64,000 bases of DNA, taken from assembly GCF_001644575.1 (NCBI RefSeq), contig NZ_CP015596.1, positions 3,968,001 through 4,032,000 on the forward strand. The letters run 5' to 3'. Under the pieces are notes generated by a model. That model made no database searches. It saw nothing but the letters and a program-made list of their open reading frames with translations, and had not been told where the DNA came from. Numbering within the stretch: position 1 is the first letter of the stretch; the number at the start of each line of letters is the position of its first letter. This DNA is from Mycobacterium adipatum. Its GTDB lineage: Bacteria; Actinomycetota; Actinomycetes; Mycobacteriales; Mycobacteriaceae. Shown here one piece after another: positions 8,686-17,081 of the stretch. Position numbers and translations under genes: made by a program.

Positions 8686-9444
8686 GTGACCGATACCACC
8701 CACACCCTCGCACTTGCCGGCCGCCGGGCCCTGGTCACCGGGGCGTCCCGCGGTATCGGCGCGGAGATCGTGCGCCGATTGGCCGCCGACGGCGCCGCGG
8801 TGGCGTTCACCTACAACTCGTCTCCCGAGCCGGCCGAGGAACTGGCCGCCACACTCACCGCCGCCGGCGCCAAAGTGGTGGCCATCCAGGCCGACGCCGC
8901 CGATGCGCAGGCCGTCGCCGCTGCCGTCGACACCGCCGTGGCCGAACTCGGCGGGCTGGACATCCTGGTCAACAACGCCGGTGTCGCATCCGGCGCGCTC
9001 ATCGAGGACTTCGACCTCGAAGAGTTCGACCGGATCGTGAACATCAACGTGCGCGGCGTGTTCGCCACCACCAAGGCCGCGGTTCCTCACCTGGGCGCGG
9101 GCGGCCGCATCATCAATATCGGCAGCGTGAACGCCGAACGCGTTCCCGTACCGGCCTTCTCGGTGTACGCGCTGTCCAAGGCCGCCGTCGCGGGCTTCAC
9201 CAAGGGCCTGGCCCGCGAGCTCGGCCCACGGGGTATCACCGTCAACAATATCCAGCCCGGACCGATCGCCACCGACATGAACCCCGCCGAGGGACCGCTG
9301 GCCGACCAGATGACGCCACTGCTGGCCGTCGGCCACTACGGTCAGACCAGTGACGTGGCCGGCGCCGTGGCGTTCCTGGCCTCACCCGAATCCGGCTACA
9401 TCACCGGTATCGCGCTGAACGTCGACGGCGGCTTCCTGATCTGA
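8686..9444 (+). CDS. SDR-family oxidoreductase (FabG-like)
   Basis: A 252-residue classical short-chain dehydrogenase/reductase. It shows the cofactor motif TGASRGIG, NNAGV, catalytic Ser in NIGSVNAERV, the YxxxK pair YALSK and the C-terminal AFLASPESGYITGIALNVDGGF. The Thr/Arg after the glycine motif (TGASRGIGAE) suggests NADP(H). The start is GTG 8686, preceded by a GGAGGA-type ribosome site about 7 bases upstream. It is divergent from the TetR gene, which probably controls it. The substrate is unknown; such TetR/SDR pairs act on small ketones or aldehydes. Confidence 0.9.
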   Translation: MTDTTHTLALAGRRALVTGASRGIGAEIVRRLAADGAAVAFTYNSSPEPAEELAATLTAAGAKVVAIQADAADAQAVAAAVDTAVAELGGLDILVNNAGVASGALIEDFDLEEFDRIVNINVRGVFATTKAAVPHLGAGGRIINIGSVNAERVPVPAFSVYALSKAAVAGFTKGLARELGPRGITVNNIQPGPIATDMNPAEGPLADQMTPLLAVGHYGQTSDVAGAVAFLASPESGYITGIALNVDGGFLI

Positions 9445-9460
9445 TGGCGCGCGGGATGGC

Positions 9461-9988
9461 CTAGACGGTGCGCCGCTCTCGCTCCTGGGCGAGTTGGGTG
9501 CGTACCACGTCGAAGGCCATCCCCTGGCTGTAGCCGCGGCGGGCGAGCATGCCCACCAGCCGTCGGGTCACCTTCACCTCGTCGTCGAGTTTGTCCCGGC
9601 GCAGTTTGGCCGCCACCAACTCCTCGGCCTGCACACGCCACTCCCCGGCATCCACGCCATCGAGCGTCTCGGCGATGACGTCGGGATCGACCCCCTTGGT
9701 GCGCAGCTCGGTGGCCAACGCACGCTTCCCTTTTCCGGAGTTGGCCCGCCTGCTGCGCACCCATTCCTCGGCGAAGGCGACGTCGTCGAGCAGCCCGACC
9801 TCGACCAGCCGGTCGAGCACCCGGGCACTGACATCGTCGGGATAGCCGCGTTTGGTCAGCTGGGCTTCCAGCTCGGAGCGGGTGCGGGCCCGAACGGTGA
9901 GCAGGCGTAGACAGACGTCGCGCGCCTGCTCCTCCCGTTTGGGCTCAGCCGGCTTCTCAGAAGTCGACGGGGGCGGGCAGAACGTCAT
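9461..9988 (-). CDS. recX: Regulatory protein RecX
   Basis: A 175-residue, Arg- and Glu-rich helical protein of the RecX family, which binds RecA filaments and limits recombinase activity. Family features include [56 protein letters not shown] and the repeat ending in [14 protein letters not shown]. The start at 9988 lies inside recA: the genes overlap by 32 bp on the same strand, the usual mycobacterial recA-recX coupling. A later in-frame start would shorten only the poorly conserved N-terminus. Confidence 0.95.
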   Translation of the reverse strand: MTFCPPPSTSEKPAEPKREEQARDVCLRLLTVRARTRSELEAQLTKRGYPDDVSARVLDRLVEVGLLDDVAFAEEWVRSRRANSGKGKRALATELRTKGVDPDVIAETLDGVDAGEWRVQAEELVAAKLRRDKLDDEVKVTRRLVGMLARRGYSQGMAFDVVRTQLAQERERRTV

Positions 9989-11003
9989 CGTCGGCCGTCA
10001 GCACGGCACCGATGCCGAGCTTTTCCTTGATCTTCTTCTCGACCTCGTTGCCCACATCGGGGTTCTCCAGCAGGAACTTGCGGGCGTTCTCCTTGCCCTG
10101 GCCGAGCTGCTCACCCTCGTAGGTGAACCACGAGCCGGACTTGCGGATGAAACCGTGCTCGACACCCATGTCGATGAGCGAGCCCTCCCGGCTGATGCCC
10201 TGGCCGTACAGGATGTCGAACTCGGCCTGCTTGAACGGCGGGGACACCTTGTTCTTGACGACCTTGACGCGGGTGCGGTTACCCACGGCATCGGTGCCGT
10301 CCTTGAGGGTCTCGATACGCCGGACGTCCAGACGCACGGAGGCGTAGAACTTCAACGCCTTACCGCCCGTGGTGGTCTCGGGCGACCCGAACATCACGCC
10401 GATCTTCTCGCGCAGCTGGTTGATGAAGATCGCGGTGGTGCCCGAGTTGTTCAGCGCGCCGGTCATCTTGCGCAGCGCCTGGCTCATCAAGCGGGCCTGC
10501 AGGCCGACGTGGCTGTCGCCCATTTCGCCCTCGATCTCGGCGCGCGGCACCAGGGCGGCCACCGAGTCGATGACGATGAGGTCGATGGCGCCCGAGCGCA
10601 CCAGCATGTCGGCGATCTCCAGGGCCTGCTCACCGGTGTCGGGCTGGCTGACCAGCAGTGCGTCGGTGTCCACGCCGAGCTTCTTGGCATAGTCCGGGTC
10701 CAGGGCGTGCTCGGCGTCGATGAACGCCGCGATACCGCCGGCGGCCTGGGCATTGGCCACCGCGTGCAGGGCGACGGTGGTCTTACCCGAGGATTCCGGG
10801 CCGTAGATTTCCACGACGCGGCCGCGCGGCAACCCGCCGATACCGAGCGCGACATCGAGCGCGATCGATCCGGTCGGGATGACCGAGATGGGCTGGCGCA
10901 CCTCATCACCGAGGCGCATCACCGAACCCTTGCCGTAGTTCTTCTCGATCTGGGCCATCGCCAGTTCGAGTGCCTTGTCGCGATCAGGAGCCTGTGGCGC
11001 CAT
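9957..11003 (-). CDS. recA: Recombinase RecA, intein-free
   Basis: DNA strand-exchange recombinase and co-protease for LexA cleavage. The 348 residues hold Walker [10 protein letters not shown] (residues 68-76), Walker [10 protein letters not shown], the L1/L2 DNA loops ([39 protein letters not shown]) and the acidic C-terminal tail. The frame is uninterrupted, so the intein known from M. tuberculosis RecA is absent. The ATG follows a GGAGAGG ribosome site. Upstream are a RecA-NDp-type promoter and a LexA box, giving the dual DNA-damage control known for mycobacterial recA. recX follows with overlap. Confidence 0.98.
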   Translation of the reverse strand: MAPQAPDRDKALELAMAQIEKNYGKGSVMRLGDEVRQPISVIPTGSIALDVALGIGGLPRGRVVEIYGPESSGKTTVALHAVANAQAAGGIAAFIDAEHALDPDYAKKLGVDTDALLVSQPDTGEQALEIADMLVRSGAIDLIVIDSVAALVPRAEIEGEMGDSHVGLQARLMSQALRKMTGALNNSGTTAIFINQLREKIGVMFGSPETTTGGKALKFYASVRLDVRRIETLKDGTDAVGNRTRVKVVKNKVSPPFKQAEFDILYGQGISREGSLIDMGVEHGFIRKSGSWFTYEGEQLGQGKENARKFLLENPDVGNEVEKKIKEKLGIGAVLTADDDVLPAPVDF

Positions 11004-11059
11004 GGGAGTACCTCTCCGGTAGTCGTGCGGTTGACCGGGGTTCCGGTCGGTTGGCTGTC

Positions 11060-11082
11060 AGGTTAGGACGAGCCACCGACAA
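11060..11082 (-). promoter_or_regulatory. RecA-NDp (PafBC-type) promoter of recA
   Basis: Read on the minus strand, the sequence is TTGTCGGTG, eight bases, then TAACCT. This matches the mycobacterial RecA-NDp consensus tTGTCRgtg-N8-TAnnnT exactly. It ends about 57 bp upstream of the recA ATG. Promoters of this type drive LexA-independent DNA-damage induction and in M. smegmatis depend on the PafBC activator (established knowledge). The match was made by eye. Confidence 0.8.
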
Positions 11083-11112
11083 GTGATTTCCGGTCGAACG
11101 ATCACCAGATTA

Positions 11113-11128
11113 GCGAACAGGTGTTCGA
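11113..11128. promoter_or_regulatory. LexA (SOS) box upstream of recA
   Basis: GCGAACAGGTGTTCGA matches the mycobacterial SOS box TCGAAC-N4-GTTCGA with one mismatch; the core GAAC (11115-11118) and GTTC (11123-11126) are perfect. It lies about 110 bp upstream of recA, beyond the RecA-NDp promoter, which fits the known arrangement in which a second, LexA-controlled promoter sits upstream. It also lies 35 bp before the divergent hydrolase start, so LexA may affect that gene too. Confidence 0.75.
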
Positions 11129-11162
11129 AGGCAAGCGGACACGCCGCGCGCCGCAGGCCGGT

Positions 11163-12059
11163 ATGGTTCGGCCCGTGGCTCAACGCACAGATCTCCGAGT
11201 GCCCCATGCAGGTGAGGACCTCGCGGTGTACCTGTACCGCCCCGATTCGCCGGACCGCGACACCGCGTGCATCGTCATGGCCCACGGTTTCTCCGGGACC
11301 CGCGACGACGGGCTGCCCGCCTACGCGGACGAATTCTGCGCCGCCGGCCACACCGTCGCCCTGTTCGACTACCGGGGGTTCGGCGCGTCCACCGGCGAAC
11401 CGCGCCAGGTCATCGATATCGCCGCCCAACACGCCGATTACCGCGCCGTCGTGCAATGGGCCCGCACACTCGACGGTGTGGACCCCACCCGCATCGCGCT
11501 GTGGGGATCGTCGTTCAGCGGCGGGCATGTGCTCGCCGTCGCGGCCGAGGACCCGTCCATCGCGGCGGTCGTCTCCCAGGCGCCGTTCACCGATGCCCTG
11601 CCCACGCTGGCCGAGGTCCCGGTGCGCAACTCGGCCCGCCTCACCGTAGCGGCGCTGCGCGATCAGCTGCGAGCGTGGCGCGGACGGCCGCCGCTGCTGG
11701 TGCCCGCCGTCGGCCCACCCGGATCGCTGGCCGCGATGACCGCACCCGACGCCGAACCCGGGTTCAGGGCCATCGTGGGGCCCGAGTCGCGCTGGCGCAA
11801 CGAGTTCGCCGCACGCCTGATGCTGAAGTTCCCGTTCTACCGACCGGGCCGTAAGACCGCACGACTGTCGATGCCGCTGCTGGTCTGCGTGTGCGACGAG
11901 GACACCACCGCTCCCCCCGGCTCGACGGTGGCCGCCGCCCAGCGGGCCCCGCTCGGCGAACTACGGCACTACCCGTACGGCCATTTCGCCATCTACCTCG
12001 ACCCGCAGACCAGGGCCGATCAGCGCGAGTTCCTCGACCGCGCGCTCGCCCGCCCCTGA
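11163..12059 (+). CDS. Alpha/beta hydrolase
   Basis: A 298-residue alpha/beta-hydrolase of the S9-peptidase/dienelactone-like group. The oxyanion region is MAHGFSGTRDDGLPAYADEF, the nucleophile elbow is WGSSFSGGH (Ser in SFSGG), the acid is in the CDEDTTAPPG loop and the His in PYGHFAIYLDPQ. The start is uncertain: ATG 11163 (MVRPVAQRTDL) or GTG 11175. The open frame extends to 11121, but that would place the LexA box against the start codon. It has no signal peptide, so it is cytoplasmic. It is divergent from recA and may share its damage-inducible region. Substrate unknown. Confidence 0.85.
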   Translation: MVRPVAQRTDLRVPHAGEDLAVYLYRPDSPDRDTACIVMAHGFSGTRDDGLPAYADEFCAAGHTVALFDYRGFGASTGEPRQVIDIAAQHADYRAVVQWARTLDGVDPTRIALWGSSFSGGHVLAVAAEDPSIAAVVSQAPFTDALPTLAEVPVRNSARLTVAALRDQLRAWRGRPPLLVPAVGPPGSLAAMTAPDAEPGFRAIVGPESRWRNEFAARLMLKFPFYRPGRKTARLSMPLLVCVCDEDTTAPPGSTVAAAQRAPLGELRHYPYGHFAIYLDPQTRADQREFLDRALARP

Positions 12060-12063
12060 CCGC

Positions 12064-12258
12064 TCACCACTGGTCGCGCGGGACGTCGAAGTCCGCGCAC
12101 AGCGCCCGCCACACCGTCCGCGGTTCGATACCGGCCTCGATGGCCTGCGCGGCGGTGCGCCCGCCGAGCGCACTCAGCACGTGATCGACGAGCACCGAGC
12201 CCCCATAGGCGGCACCGAACAGCCCGGTGACCCGTTCGTTGAACTCGGTGATGCGCAC
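12064..12258 (-). CDS. DUF3046 small protein (Rv2738c-like)
   Basis: A 64-residue protein with the DUF3046 pattern: MRITEFNERVTGLFGAAYG...LSALGGRTAAQAIEAGIEPRTVWRALCADFDVPRDQW. The family is restricted to actinobacteria, normally 60-70 residues, and is encoded close to recA in mycobacteria. Function unknown. It lies 9 bp downstream of the glycosyltransferase gene on the same strand and is probably cotranscribed with it. Confidence 0.88.
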   Translation of the reverse strand: MRITEFNERVTGLFGAAYGGSVLVDHVLSALGGRTAAQAIEAGIEPRTVWRALCADFDVPRDQW

Positions 12259-12267
12259 GCCGACAAC

Positions 12268-13440
12268 CTACCGAGTCGCCGCCAGCGCGTCATGGCACAC
12301 CCGTACCGGATCGGCCACCCGATCCACGCCGGCGCCGGCCACCGCGGCGGCGTCGCGATAGCGCGGATCGGCCAGCACGCCGGCCACCGCGGCCGTCAGC
12401 GCCTCGGCTGTGAGCGGCCGGATCAGACGTCCACTCCCTTGCCGCACAACACGATTGGCGATTTCCCACTGATCGCCCCCGCCGGGCACCGTGACCAACG
12501 GCACACCGTGGCGCAGCGATTTCGCCACGATCCCGTGGCCGCCCCCGCACACCAGCACGTCGGCGCGGGCCAGCAGCTCGTCCTGACGCCCGAGCCCGAC
12601 CACCACCCAGTCCGGCACCTGCACGTCGGCGCCGCCGAGCCGTGACACCGCCACCCGCAACCCGGCGGGCAGTCCGCGCCCGGGCGTCAGCGCGGTCAGC
12701 GCCACCTCCGCCAGGCCGGCGGCACCGGTGGTGGCCGTCGACGGCGCCACAACCACCAGCGGACCCGATCCGGGTGGCGGAGTCAGCACCGCGTCGGTGG
12801 GCTCGAAGTGCAACGGACCGACGACCACGGCCTCGGCCGGCCAATCCGGGCGGGGCACCTCCAGAGCGGGCAGTGTCGCGATCAGCCGCCGCAGCGGGCC
12901 CGGATCCGGCCCCGGCAATCCGATGGACAGGCGGGCCGCCGCCCGGTCGCGTTCCCCGACCCGGATGGAACGCGCGGTCAGCGCCCGCATCACCGCGTCA
13001 CGGGCCCGGCCGCGCAGACCGACCCCCGGGGCCAGCCCGCTGCCCAACGGGGGCAGCCCCTTCGACGGCAGGTACAGCGGGTGCGGAGCGACCTCGACCC
13101 ACGGCACGCCGAGCAGTTCGGCCGCCATCCCACCGCAGGCGGTGATCACGTCGGAACACACGAGATCGACGGCCAGCGCACGGATGACGGGCGCGTTCAG
13201 CACGGCCATCCGGGCGGCCCGCCGGTGGATCTTCGCACCGGCGTCGCCGTCGTCATCGCCGACGTCGAGGTCCAGACCCGCCAGCTCCACCGCCGCCACA
13301 CCGGCCGCGCGCGCGGTATCGAGCCACTGCCTGCCGGTCAGCAGCGTCGCGGTGTCCCCCGCCGCCTGGAATTGCAGACACAGTGCGATCGCCGGGAACG
13401 CGTGCCCGGGGTCGGGTCCGGCGACCACGGCGATTCTCAT
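12268..13440 (-). CDS. Glycosyltransferase, UGT/MGT type (Rv2739c-like)
   Basis: A 390-residue family-1-like glycosyltransferase. The N-terminus MRIAVVAGPDPGHAFPAIALCLQFQAAGDTATLLTG is the acceptor domain, and the C-terminal nucleotide-sugar domain carries VLVCGGGHGIVAKSLRHGVPLVTVPGGGDQWEIANRVVRQGSG, the macrolide-glycosyltransferase signature. The true start is ATG 13440; the longer open frame upstream runs antisense into ephG and is not supported. Donor and acceptor are unknown; mycobacterial relatives are annotated only as alanine-rich transferases. It is divergent from ephG. Confidence 0.88.
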   Translation of the reverse strand: MRIAVVAGPDPGHAFPAIALCLQFQAAGDTATLLTGRQWLDTARAAGVAAVELAGLDLDVGDDDGDAGAKIHRRAARMAVLNAPVIRALAVDLVCSDVITACGGMAAELLGVPWVEVAPHPLYLPSKGLPPLGSGLAPGVGLRGRARDAVMRALTARSIRVGERDRAAARLSIGLPGPDPGPLRRLIATLPALEVPRPDWPAEAVVVGPLHFEPTDAVLTPPPGSGPLVVVAPSTATTGAAGLAEVALTALTPGRGLPAGLRVAVSRLGGADVQVPDWVVVGLGRQDELLARADVLVCGGGHGIVAKSLRHGVPLVTVPGGGDQWEIANRVVRQGSGRLIRPLTAEALTAAVAGVLADPRYRDAAAVAGAGVDRVADPVRVCHDALAATR

Positions 13441-13500
13441 GAGTTGACGACCCGCACGCGGCCCACCCTGCCACAGCCCGCAGGCTCTACCCTGTGGGGT

Positions 13501-13944
13501 ATGACCGATCAGGTATCGCCCACCAGCACCGAGGCCGACAACATCGCGACGGTGGAGAAGTTCCTGTTCTCGCTGCGGGGTCCCGATTTGGACACCGCCG
13601 GCGAGCTGATCGACGAGAACATCGTCTATCAGAACGTCGGGTTCCCGACCATCCGTGGCAGGCAGCGCACCCTCAAGGTGTTCAAGGCGCTCGACCGGCC
13701 CAGTTTCGCCTTCGATGTGGCGATCCACCGCACCGCCGGCGACGGCGCCGTCGTGCTCAACGAGCGCACCGACGTGCTCGCGTTCGGTCCGGTCCGCCTG
13801 CAGTTCTGGGTATGCGGGGTCTTCGAGGTGCACGACGGCCGGATCACGCTGTGGCGGGACTACTTCGATCAGTTCGATTTCGCCAAGGCGATGATCCGGG
13901 GACTGGCCGGCGCGGTCATCCCGGCGCTGCGCCCGACGCTGTGA
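13501..13944 (+). CDS. ephG: Limonene-1,2-epoxide hydrolase family protein
   Basis: A 147-residue protein of the limonene epoxide hydrolase/SnoaL-like fold, equivalent in place to M. tuberculosis EphG (Rv2740), which hydrolyses bulky epoxides including cholesterol 5,6-oxide. The Asp-Arg-Asp catalytic residues are visible in LNERTDVLAFG and LWRDYFDQFDF. ATG 13501 opens the frame. The stop overlaps the GTG of the next gene (GTGA), so the two genes are coupled. It acts in the cytoplasm. Confidence 0.9.
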   Translation: MTDQVSPTSTEADNIATVEKFLFSLRGPDLDTAGELIDENIVYQNVGFPTIRGRQRTLKVFKALDRPSFAFDVAIHRTAGDGAVVLNERTDVLAFGPVRLQFWVCGVFEVHDGRITLWRDYFDQFDFAKAMIRGLAGAVIPALRPTL

Positions 13945-14351
13945 GCAGGACCAAACCCAGCTTCTTCCAGCTGGTCGGCTACTGCCTGGGCAAGCGGCTG
14001 CCCGATTCGATGCTGGACTGGGTCCGTAACGACCTGGCCGGGCCGGGCGCCACCCGGCGGCTCATGCTGCGGGTACTGATCCCGGCCGTGCTGGTGCTGG
14101 CACCGTTCTGGCTGATCCCGACGACGCTGTATGTGCACCTGAGCATGACGGTGCCGATCCTGATCCCGTTCGTCTACTTCTCGCACGCACTGAACAAGAT
14201 ATGGCGCCGGCACATGCTGCGGGTGCACGGGCTGAACCCGTCGCTGGTCGACGCGCTGGCCCGCGAGCGCGATGCCGCCAAGCATCAGTCCTACATCGAT
14301 CGGTTCGGGCCCCGCCCCGACTCGGCGGAGCTGGGCACCCACGATATCTAG
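13941..14351 (+). CDS. DUF5313-like membrane protein
   Basis: A 136-residue protein starting at GTG 13941, overlapping the ephG stop by 4 bp. It has a hydrophilic N-terminus (KPSFFQLVGYCLGKRLPDSMLDWVRNDLAGPGA), two closely spaced hydrophobic helices (about residues 44-80) and a basic C-terminus with HMLRVHGLNPSLVDALARERDAAKHQSYIDRFGPRP. The pattern looks like the actinobacterial DUF5313 family, assigned from memory. Function unknown. It lies tail to tail with pspM (4-bp overlap), where M. tuberculosis has an annotated minus-strand pspN; in this sequence the plus-strand frame is the convincing one. Confidence 0.75.
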   Translation: MSRTKPSFFQLVGYCLGKRLPDSMLDWVRNDLAGPGATRRLMLRVLIPAVLVLAPFWLIPTTLYVHLSMTVPILIPFVYFSHALNKIWRRHMLRVHGLNPSLVDALARERDAAKHQSYIDRFGPRPDSAELGTHDI

Positions 14352-15172
14352 GCGCCGCGCAACGCTCCCAGCTCGCTGTAGGCGTGCGCCCAACCCTGCA
14401 GCCGATCCGTCGCGTGCACCAGCTCGTCGCGATAGCGACTTCCGACCGGCGGATTGCTCGTTCCCGCGTTCACCGAGGACACCAATTGCGCTGCAGCGGT
14501 GACCATTTCGTCGTACTGGCGGGCGCCCTGGTGTAGTTGCATGCTGAACGCCTGGATGGTCGGCGCAAGGTGCGCACGTGACTGCGGGGAGGCGGCGGCC
14601 GCCCGCTCCATCGCGACCACCTCGGTGGCGGTCGCGGCCATGGTGGCCGCTGTCTGGCCGGCCGTATCCGCGATCTCACGCAGGTCCTCGGCAGGCAGCA
14701 GCCTGCCCCGCTCCAGCACACCCAGTAAGGAGAACAGCCCCCGCTCCGAGGATGCCAGCGCGGCCATCGGCCGGCGCGCCGCCGAGCCCAGCGGCGGCAT
14801 CGGGCGGGCGGTCGGCCCGGGCGGCAACGGCTCGGCGCGCAACCACCGATACCGCAGGAACAACAGCGTCGCCGGGAAGGCCGCGCCCGCGGCGATCACA
14901 CCGGTGACGATCAGTGCCCAGACCGGCGTACTCCAGGACGCGAGCACCGCGGTGGCCAGGATCCAGAACAGGCTGCTGGCGCCGAAGAACAGCGCCAACC
15001 GCAACGCCCAGCGCCGCTTGCGCAGCAGCTTGGCCCGCGGGTCGGCCAGAGCGGCGAGTTTTTGGGCCAGCGCACCGGAGTACTGGGCGGCGGTGTCGAT
15101 GCCGCTCTGGAGGCCGCGCGCGGCCAATGCGCGCCACCCGCGCTGCCGTCCGGTTCCCGAACCCGTCGCCAT
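14348..15172 (-). CDS. pspM: PspM-like membrane protein
   Basis: A 274-residue protein with a basic N-terminal segment, two transmembrane helices at about residues 58-105 (LALFFGASSLFWILATAVLAS and VWALIVTGVIAAGAAFPATLLFL) and a long cytoplasmic Ala-rich helical C-terminus. Its place directly downstream of pspA (12-bp gap) in the clgR-pspA-pspM order matches the mycobacterial phage-shock system, in which PspM anchors PspA/ClgR at the membrane and helps keep the envelope intact (established for M. tuberculosis). Assignment rests mainly on position and topology. Confidence 0.85.
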   Translation of the reverse strand: MATGSGTGRQRGWRALAARGLQSGIDTAAQYSGALAQKLAALADPRAKLLRKRRWALRLALFFGASSLFWILATAVLASWSTPVWALIVTGVIAAGAAFPATLLFLRYRWLRAEPLPPGPTARPMPPLGSAARRPMAALASSERGLFSLLGVLERGRLLPAEDLREIADTAGQTAATMAATATEVVAMERAAAASPQSRAHLAPTIQAFSMQLHQGARQYDEMVTAAAQLVSSVNAGTSNPPVGSRYRDELVHATDRLQGWAHAYSELGALRGA

Positions 15173-15184
15173 GATGACCCGGAC

Positions 15185-15997
15185 CTATTGGGAGAGCGGG
15201 TTTTCGGGGGCGGTGGCGGGCGGATTCGCGGCCGGGGTGGCGGGCGTGGCCTGCGCACCGCCGGACGGCAGAGCCTCGCCGCGCATGGAGGCGCGGATCT
15301 GCTCCAGGCGCGAGTGCCCGGCCATCTGCACGCTGGCCTGCTGGACTTCCATCATCCGGCCCTGCACCGAGTTCTGCGCGAGCTCGGTGGCGCCCATCGC
15401 GTTGGCGTAGCGGCGCTCGATCTTCTCGCGCACCTCGTCGAGATTGGGCGTGGTACCGGGCGCGGAGATCTCGCTCATCGACCGCAGCGAGGCGCTGACC
15501 TGCTCCTGCATCTTGGCCTGCTCCAGCTGGCTGAGCAGCTTGGTGCGCTCGGCGATCTTCTGCTGCAACACCATGGCGTTCTGCTCGACGGCCTTCTTGG
15601 CCTGACCGGCAGCCTGCAGCGACTGGTCATGCAGCGACTTGAGGTCCTCGACGCTCTGTTCGGCGGTCACCAGCTGCGCGGCGAACGCCTCCGCGGCGTT
15701 GGTGTACTCGGTGGCCTTGGCGGCATCGCCGTTGGCGGTGGCCTGATCGGCGAGGGTCAGCGCCTGGCGGACGTTGGCCTGCAGCTTCTCGATATCGGCG
15801 AGCTGGCGGTTCAGCCGCATCTCCAGCTGGCGTTGGTTACCGATGACCTGGGCGGCCTGCTGGGTCAGCGCCTGGTGCTGACGCTGGGCATCCTCGATGG
15901 CCTGCTGGATCTGCACCTTCGGGTCGGCGTACTCGTCGACCTTCGAGTTGAACAGCGCCATCAGGTATTTCCATGCCTTGACGAACGGATTGGCCAT
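15185..15997 (-). CDS. pspA: Phage shock protein PspA (35-kDa antigen type)
   Basis: A 270-residue PspA/IM30 protein, almost entirely coiled coil: [62 protein letters not shown] is the amphipathic N-terminal helix plus hairpin. The C-terminus carries a mycobacterial Ala/Pro-rich tail. PspA coats damaged membranes and, in mycobacteria, binds ClgR to silence it. clgR lies upstream (87-bp gap) and pspM downstream in one operon. The intervening gap contains GTTGG-CAC-CCAAC, a short inverted repeat that may be regulatory. Confidence 0.95.
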   Translation of the reverse strand: MANPFVKAWKYLMALFNSKVDEYADPKVQIQQAIEDAQRQHQALTQQAAQVIGNQRQLEMRLNRQLADIEKLQANVRQALTLADQATANGDAAKATEYTNAAEAFAAQLVTAEQSVEDLKSLHDQSLQAAGQAKKAVEQNAMVLQQKIAERTKLLSQLEQAKMQEQVSASLRSMSEISAPGTTPNLDEVREKIERRYANAMGATELAQNSVQGRMMEVQQASVQMAGHSRLEQIRASMRGEALPSGGAQATPATPAANPPATAPENPLSQ

Positions 15998-16084
15998 GGG
16001 AACGTTTCCGCCTTCGTGTGTTCGGGTGTGCGCAACTGCCGATATGCATCGTGTTGGGTGCCAACCTATCGTTTCGGCACCCGG

Positions 16085-16393
16085 TCAGGCCACCGCCATG
16101 GACACAACCTGTGGGATCACGACCTTGGTGGTGGCATCGATGCCGGTGACCCCGCCCTCGTCGCGGGCCATCTGCTCCCCGGCGTTGAACAACACCCGCG
16201 ACATCGGGATGTCGAGCGCGTCGCAGATGGCGTTGAGCAACTCGCTGGAGGCCTCTTTGCGGCCCCGTTCCACTTCGGAGAGATAGCCCAGGCTGACCCG
16301 CGCCGCGTCGGACACCTCACGCAGGGTGCGCCCCTGTGTGGTCCGGGCTTCCCGCAGCACGTCGCCGATCACCTCGCGCATCAGTGTCGTCAT
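16085..16393 (-). CDS. clgR: Transcriptional regulator ClgR
   Basis: A 102-residue XRE-type HTH activator of clp protease and psp genes. The HTH is [29 protein letters not shown] (residues ~20-48), followed by the conserved [25 protein letters not shown]. The hydrophobic C-terminus ending SMAVA resembles the ClpP-recognised tail that makes ClgR short-lived in other actinobacteria (inference here). It lies 43 bp after pgsA and heads clgR-pspA-pspM. Expected control is by sigma-E and by ClgR itself; I did not find a convincing operator by eye. Confidence 0.95.
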   Translation of the reverse strand: MTTLMREVIGDVLREARTTQGRTLREVSDAARVSLGYLSEVERGRKEASSELLNAICDALDIPMSRVLFNAGEQMARDEGGVTGIDATTKVVIPQVVSMAVA

Positions 16394-16436
16394 ACAAGGG
16401 TCAACGCGACCGGGTAGCCGGTGGTTCCCGGGCGCC

Positions 16437-17039
16437 TCAGGTTGCCAACCGGGCGCGCGAATCGCGGAACGCAGAAATCACGTAGTCCACGCCGGTGAGC
16501 ACCGTCAGCACCACGGCCAGCCACATGATCCAGGTCGCCACCGTGAGCCAGATACCGGGCCAGGAGTCCAGCGGAAGGATGAACAGCCCGATCGCCACGG
16601 CCTGGACCAGCGTTTTGAGCTTGCCGCCGCGGCTGGCCGGGATCACGCCGTGCCGCAGGACCGCCAGTCGTAGCACGGTGACGCCGATCTCGCGGACCAT
16701 GATGACGATGGTGATCCACCACGGCAGGTCGCCGAGCATCGACAGCCCGATCAGCGCGGCGCCGACGAGCAACTTGTCCGCGATCGGATCGGCCAGCTTC
16801 CCGAACTCGGTGACCATGCCGTAGGCCCGGGCCAGCGCCCCGTCCAGGTGGTCGGTCATGACCGCCACCGCGAACACGACGAAAGCGACTGTTCGCCATG
16901 CCGTCTGATGCCCGTCCTCGACGAACAGGGCCACCAGGAACACCGGCACGAGCAGGAATCGGATGCCGGTCAGCAGATTGGCGACGTTGGCAACGGATGC
17001 GCGGGGCACAACTGGATCGGTATCTGATTGGCCCGGCAC
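16437..17039 (-). CDS. pgsA: CDP-alcohol phosphatidyltransferase, PgsA type
   Basis: Membrane enzyme that attaches glycerol-3-phosphate to CDP-diacylglycerol (phosphatidylglycerophosphate synthase; PgsA3 position in M. tuberculosis). The signature D-G-x2-A-R-x8-G-x3-D-x3-D is met exactly by DGALAR...GKLADPIAD, and four to five transmembrane helices surround it. The start is taken as GTG 17039 (200 residues, [10 protein letters not shown]); GTG 17009 is an alternative (190). It is divergent from argA with overlapping 5' regions. Whether it makes PGP or another phospholipid cannot be settled from sequence. Confidence 0.92.
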   Translation of the reverse strand: MPGQSDTDPVVPRASVANVANLLTGIRFLLVPVFLVALFVEDGHQTAWRTVAFVVFAVAVMTDHLDGALARAYGMVTEFGKLADPIADKLLVGAALIGLSMLGDLPWWITIVIMVREIGVTVLRLAVLRHGVIPASRGGKLKTLVQAVAIGLFILPLDSWPGIWLTVATWIMWLAVVLTVLTGVDYVISAFRDSRARLAT

Positions 17040-17081
17040 CGCAACAGAATATCGGTTGCCCAAACCGATACTCTCGCTGCT

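Noticed and set aside
8567-8713. 49-codon N-terminal extension of the TetR gene
   Set aside because: It covers the intergenic palindromes and part of the SDR gene; the TetR HTH has its normal spacing from ATG 8566.
9957-11003. Intein in recA
   Set aside because: The frame is continuous at 348 residues with intact L1/L2 loops; no inserted self-splicing domain.
13869-14393. Minus-strand open frame after pspM as possible pspN
   Set aside because: It is exactly antisense to a plausible membrane-protein gene that overlaps the ephG stop by GTGA; the minus-strand translation is Arg/Gln/Val-rich without helices or motifs. Kept only as a question in the findings.
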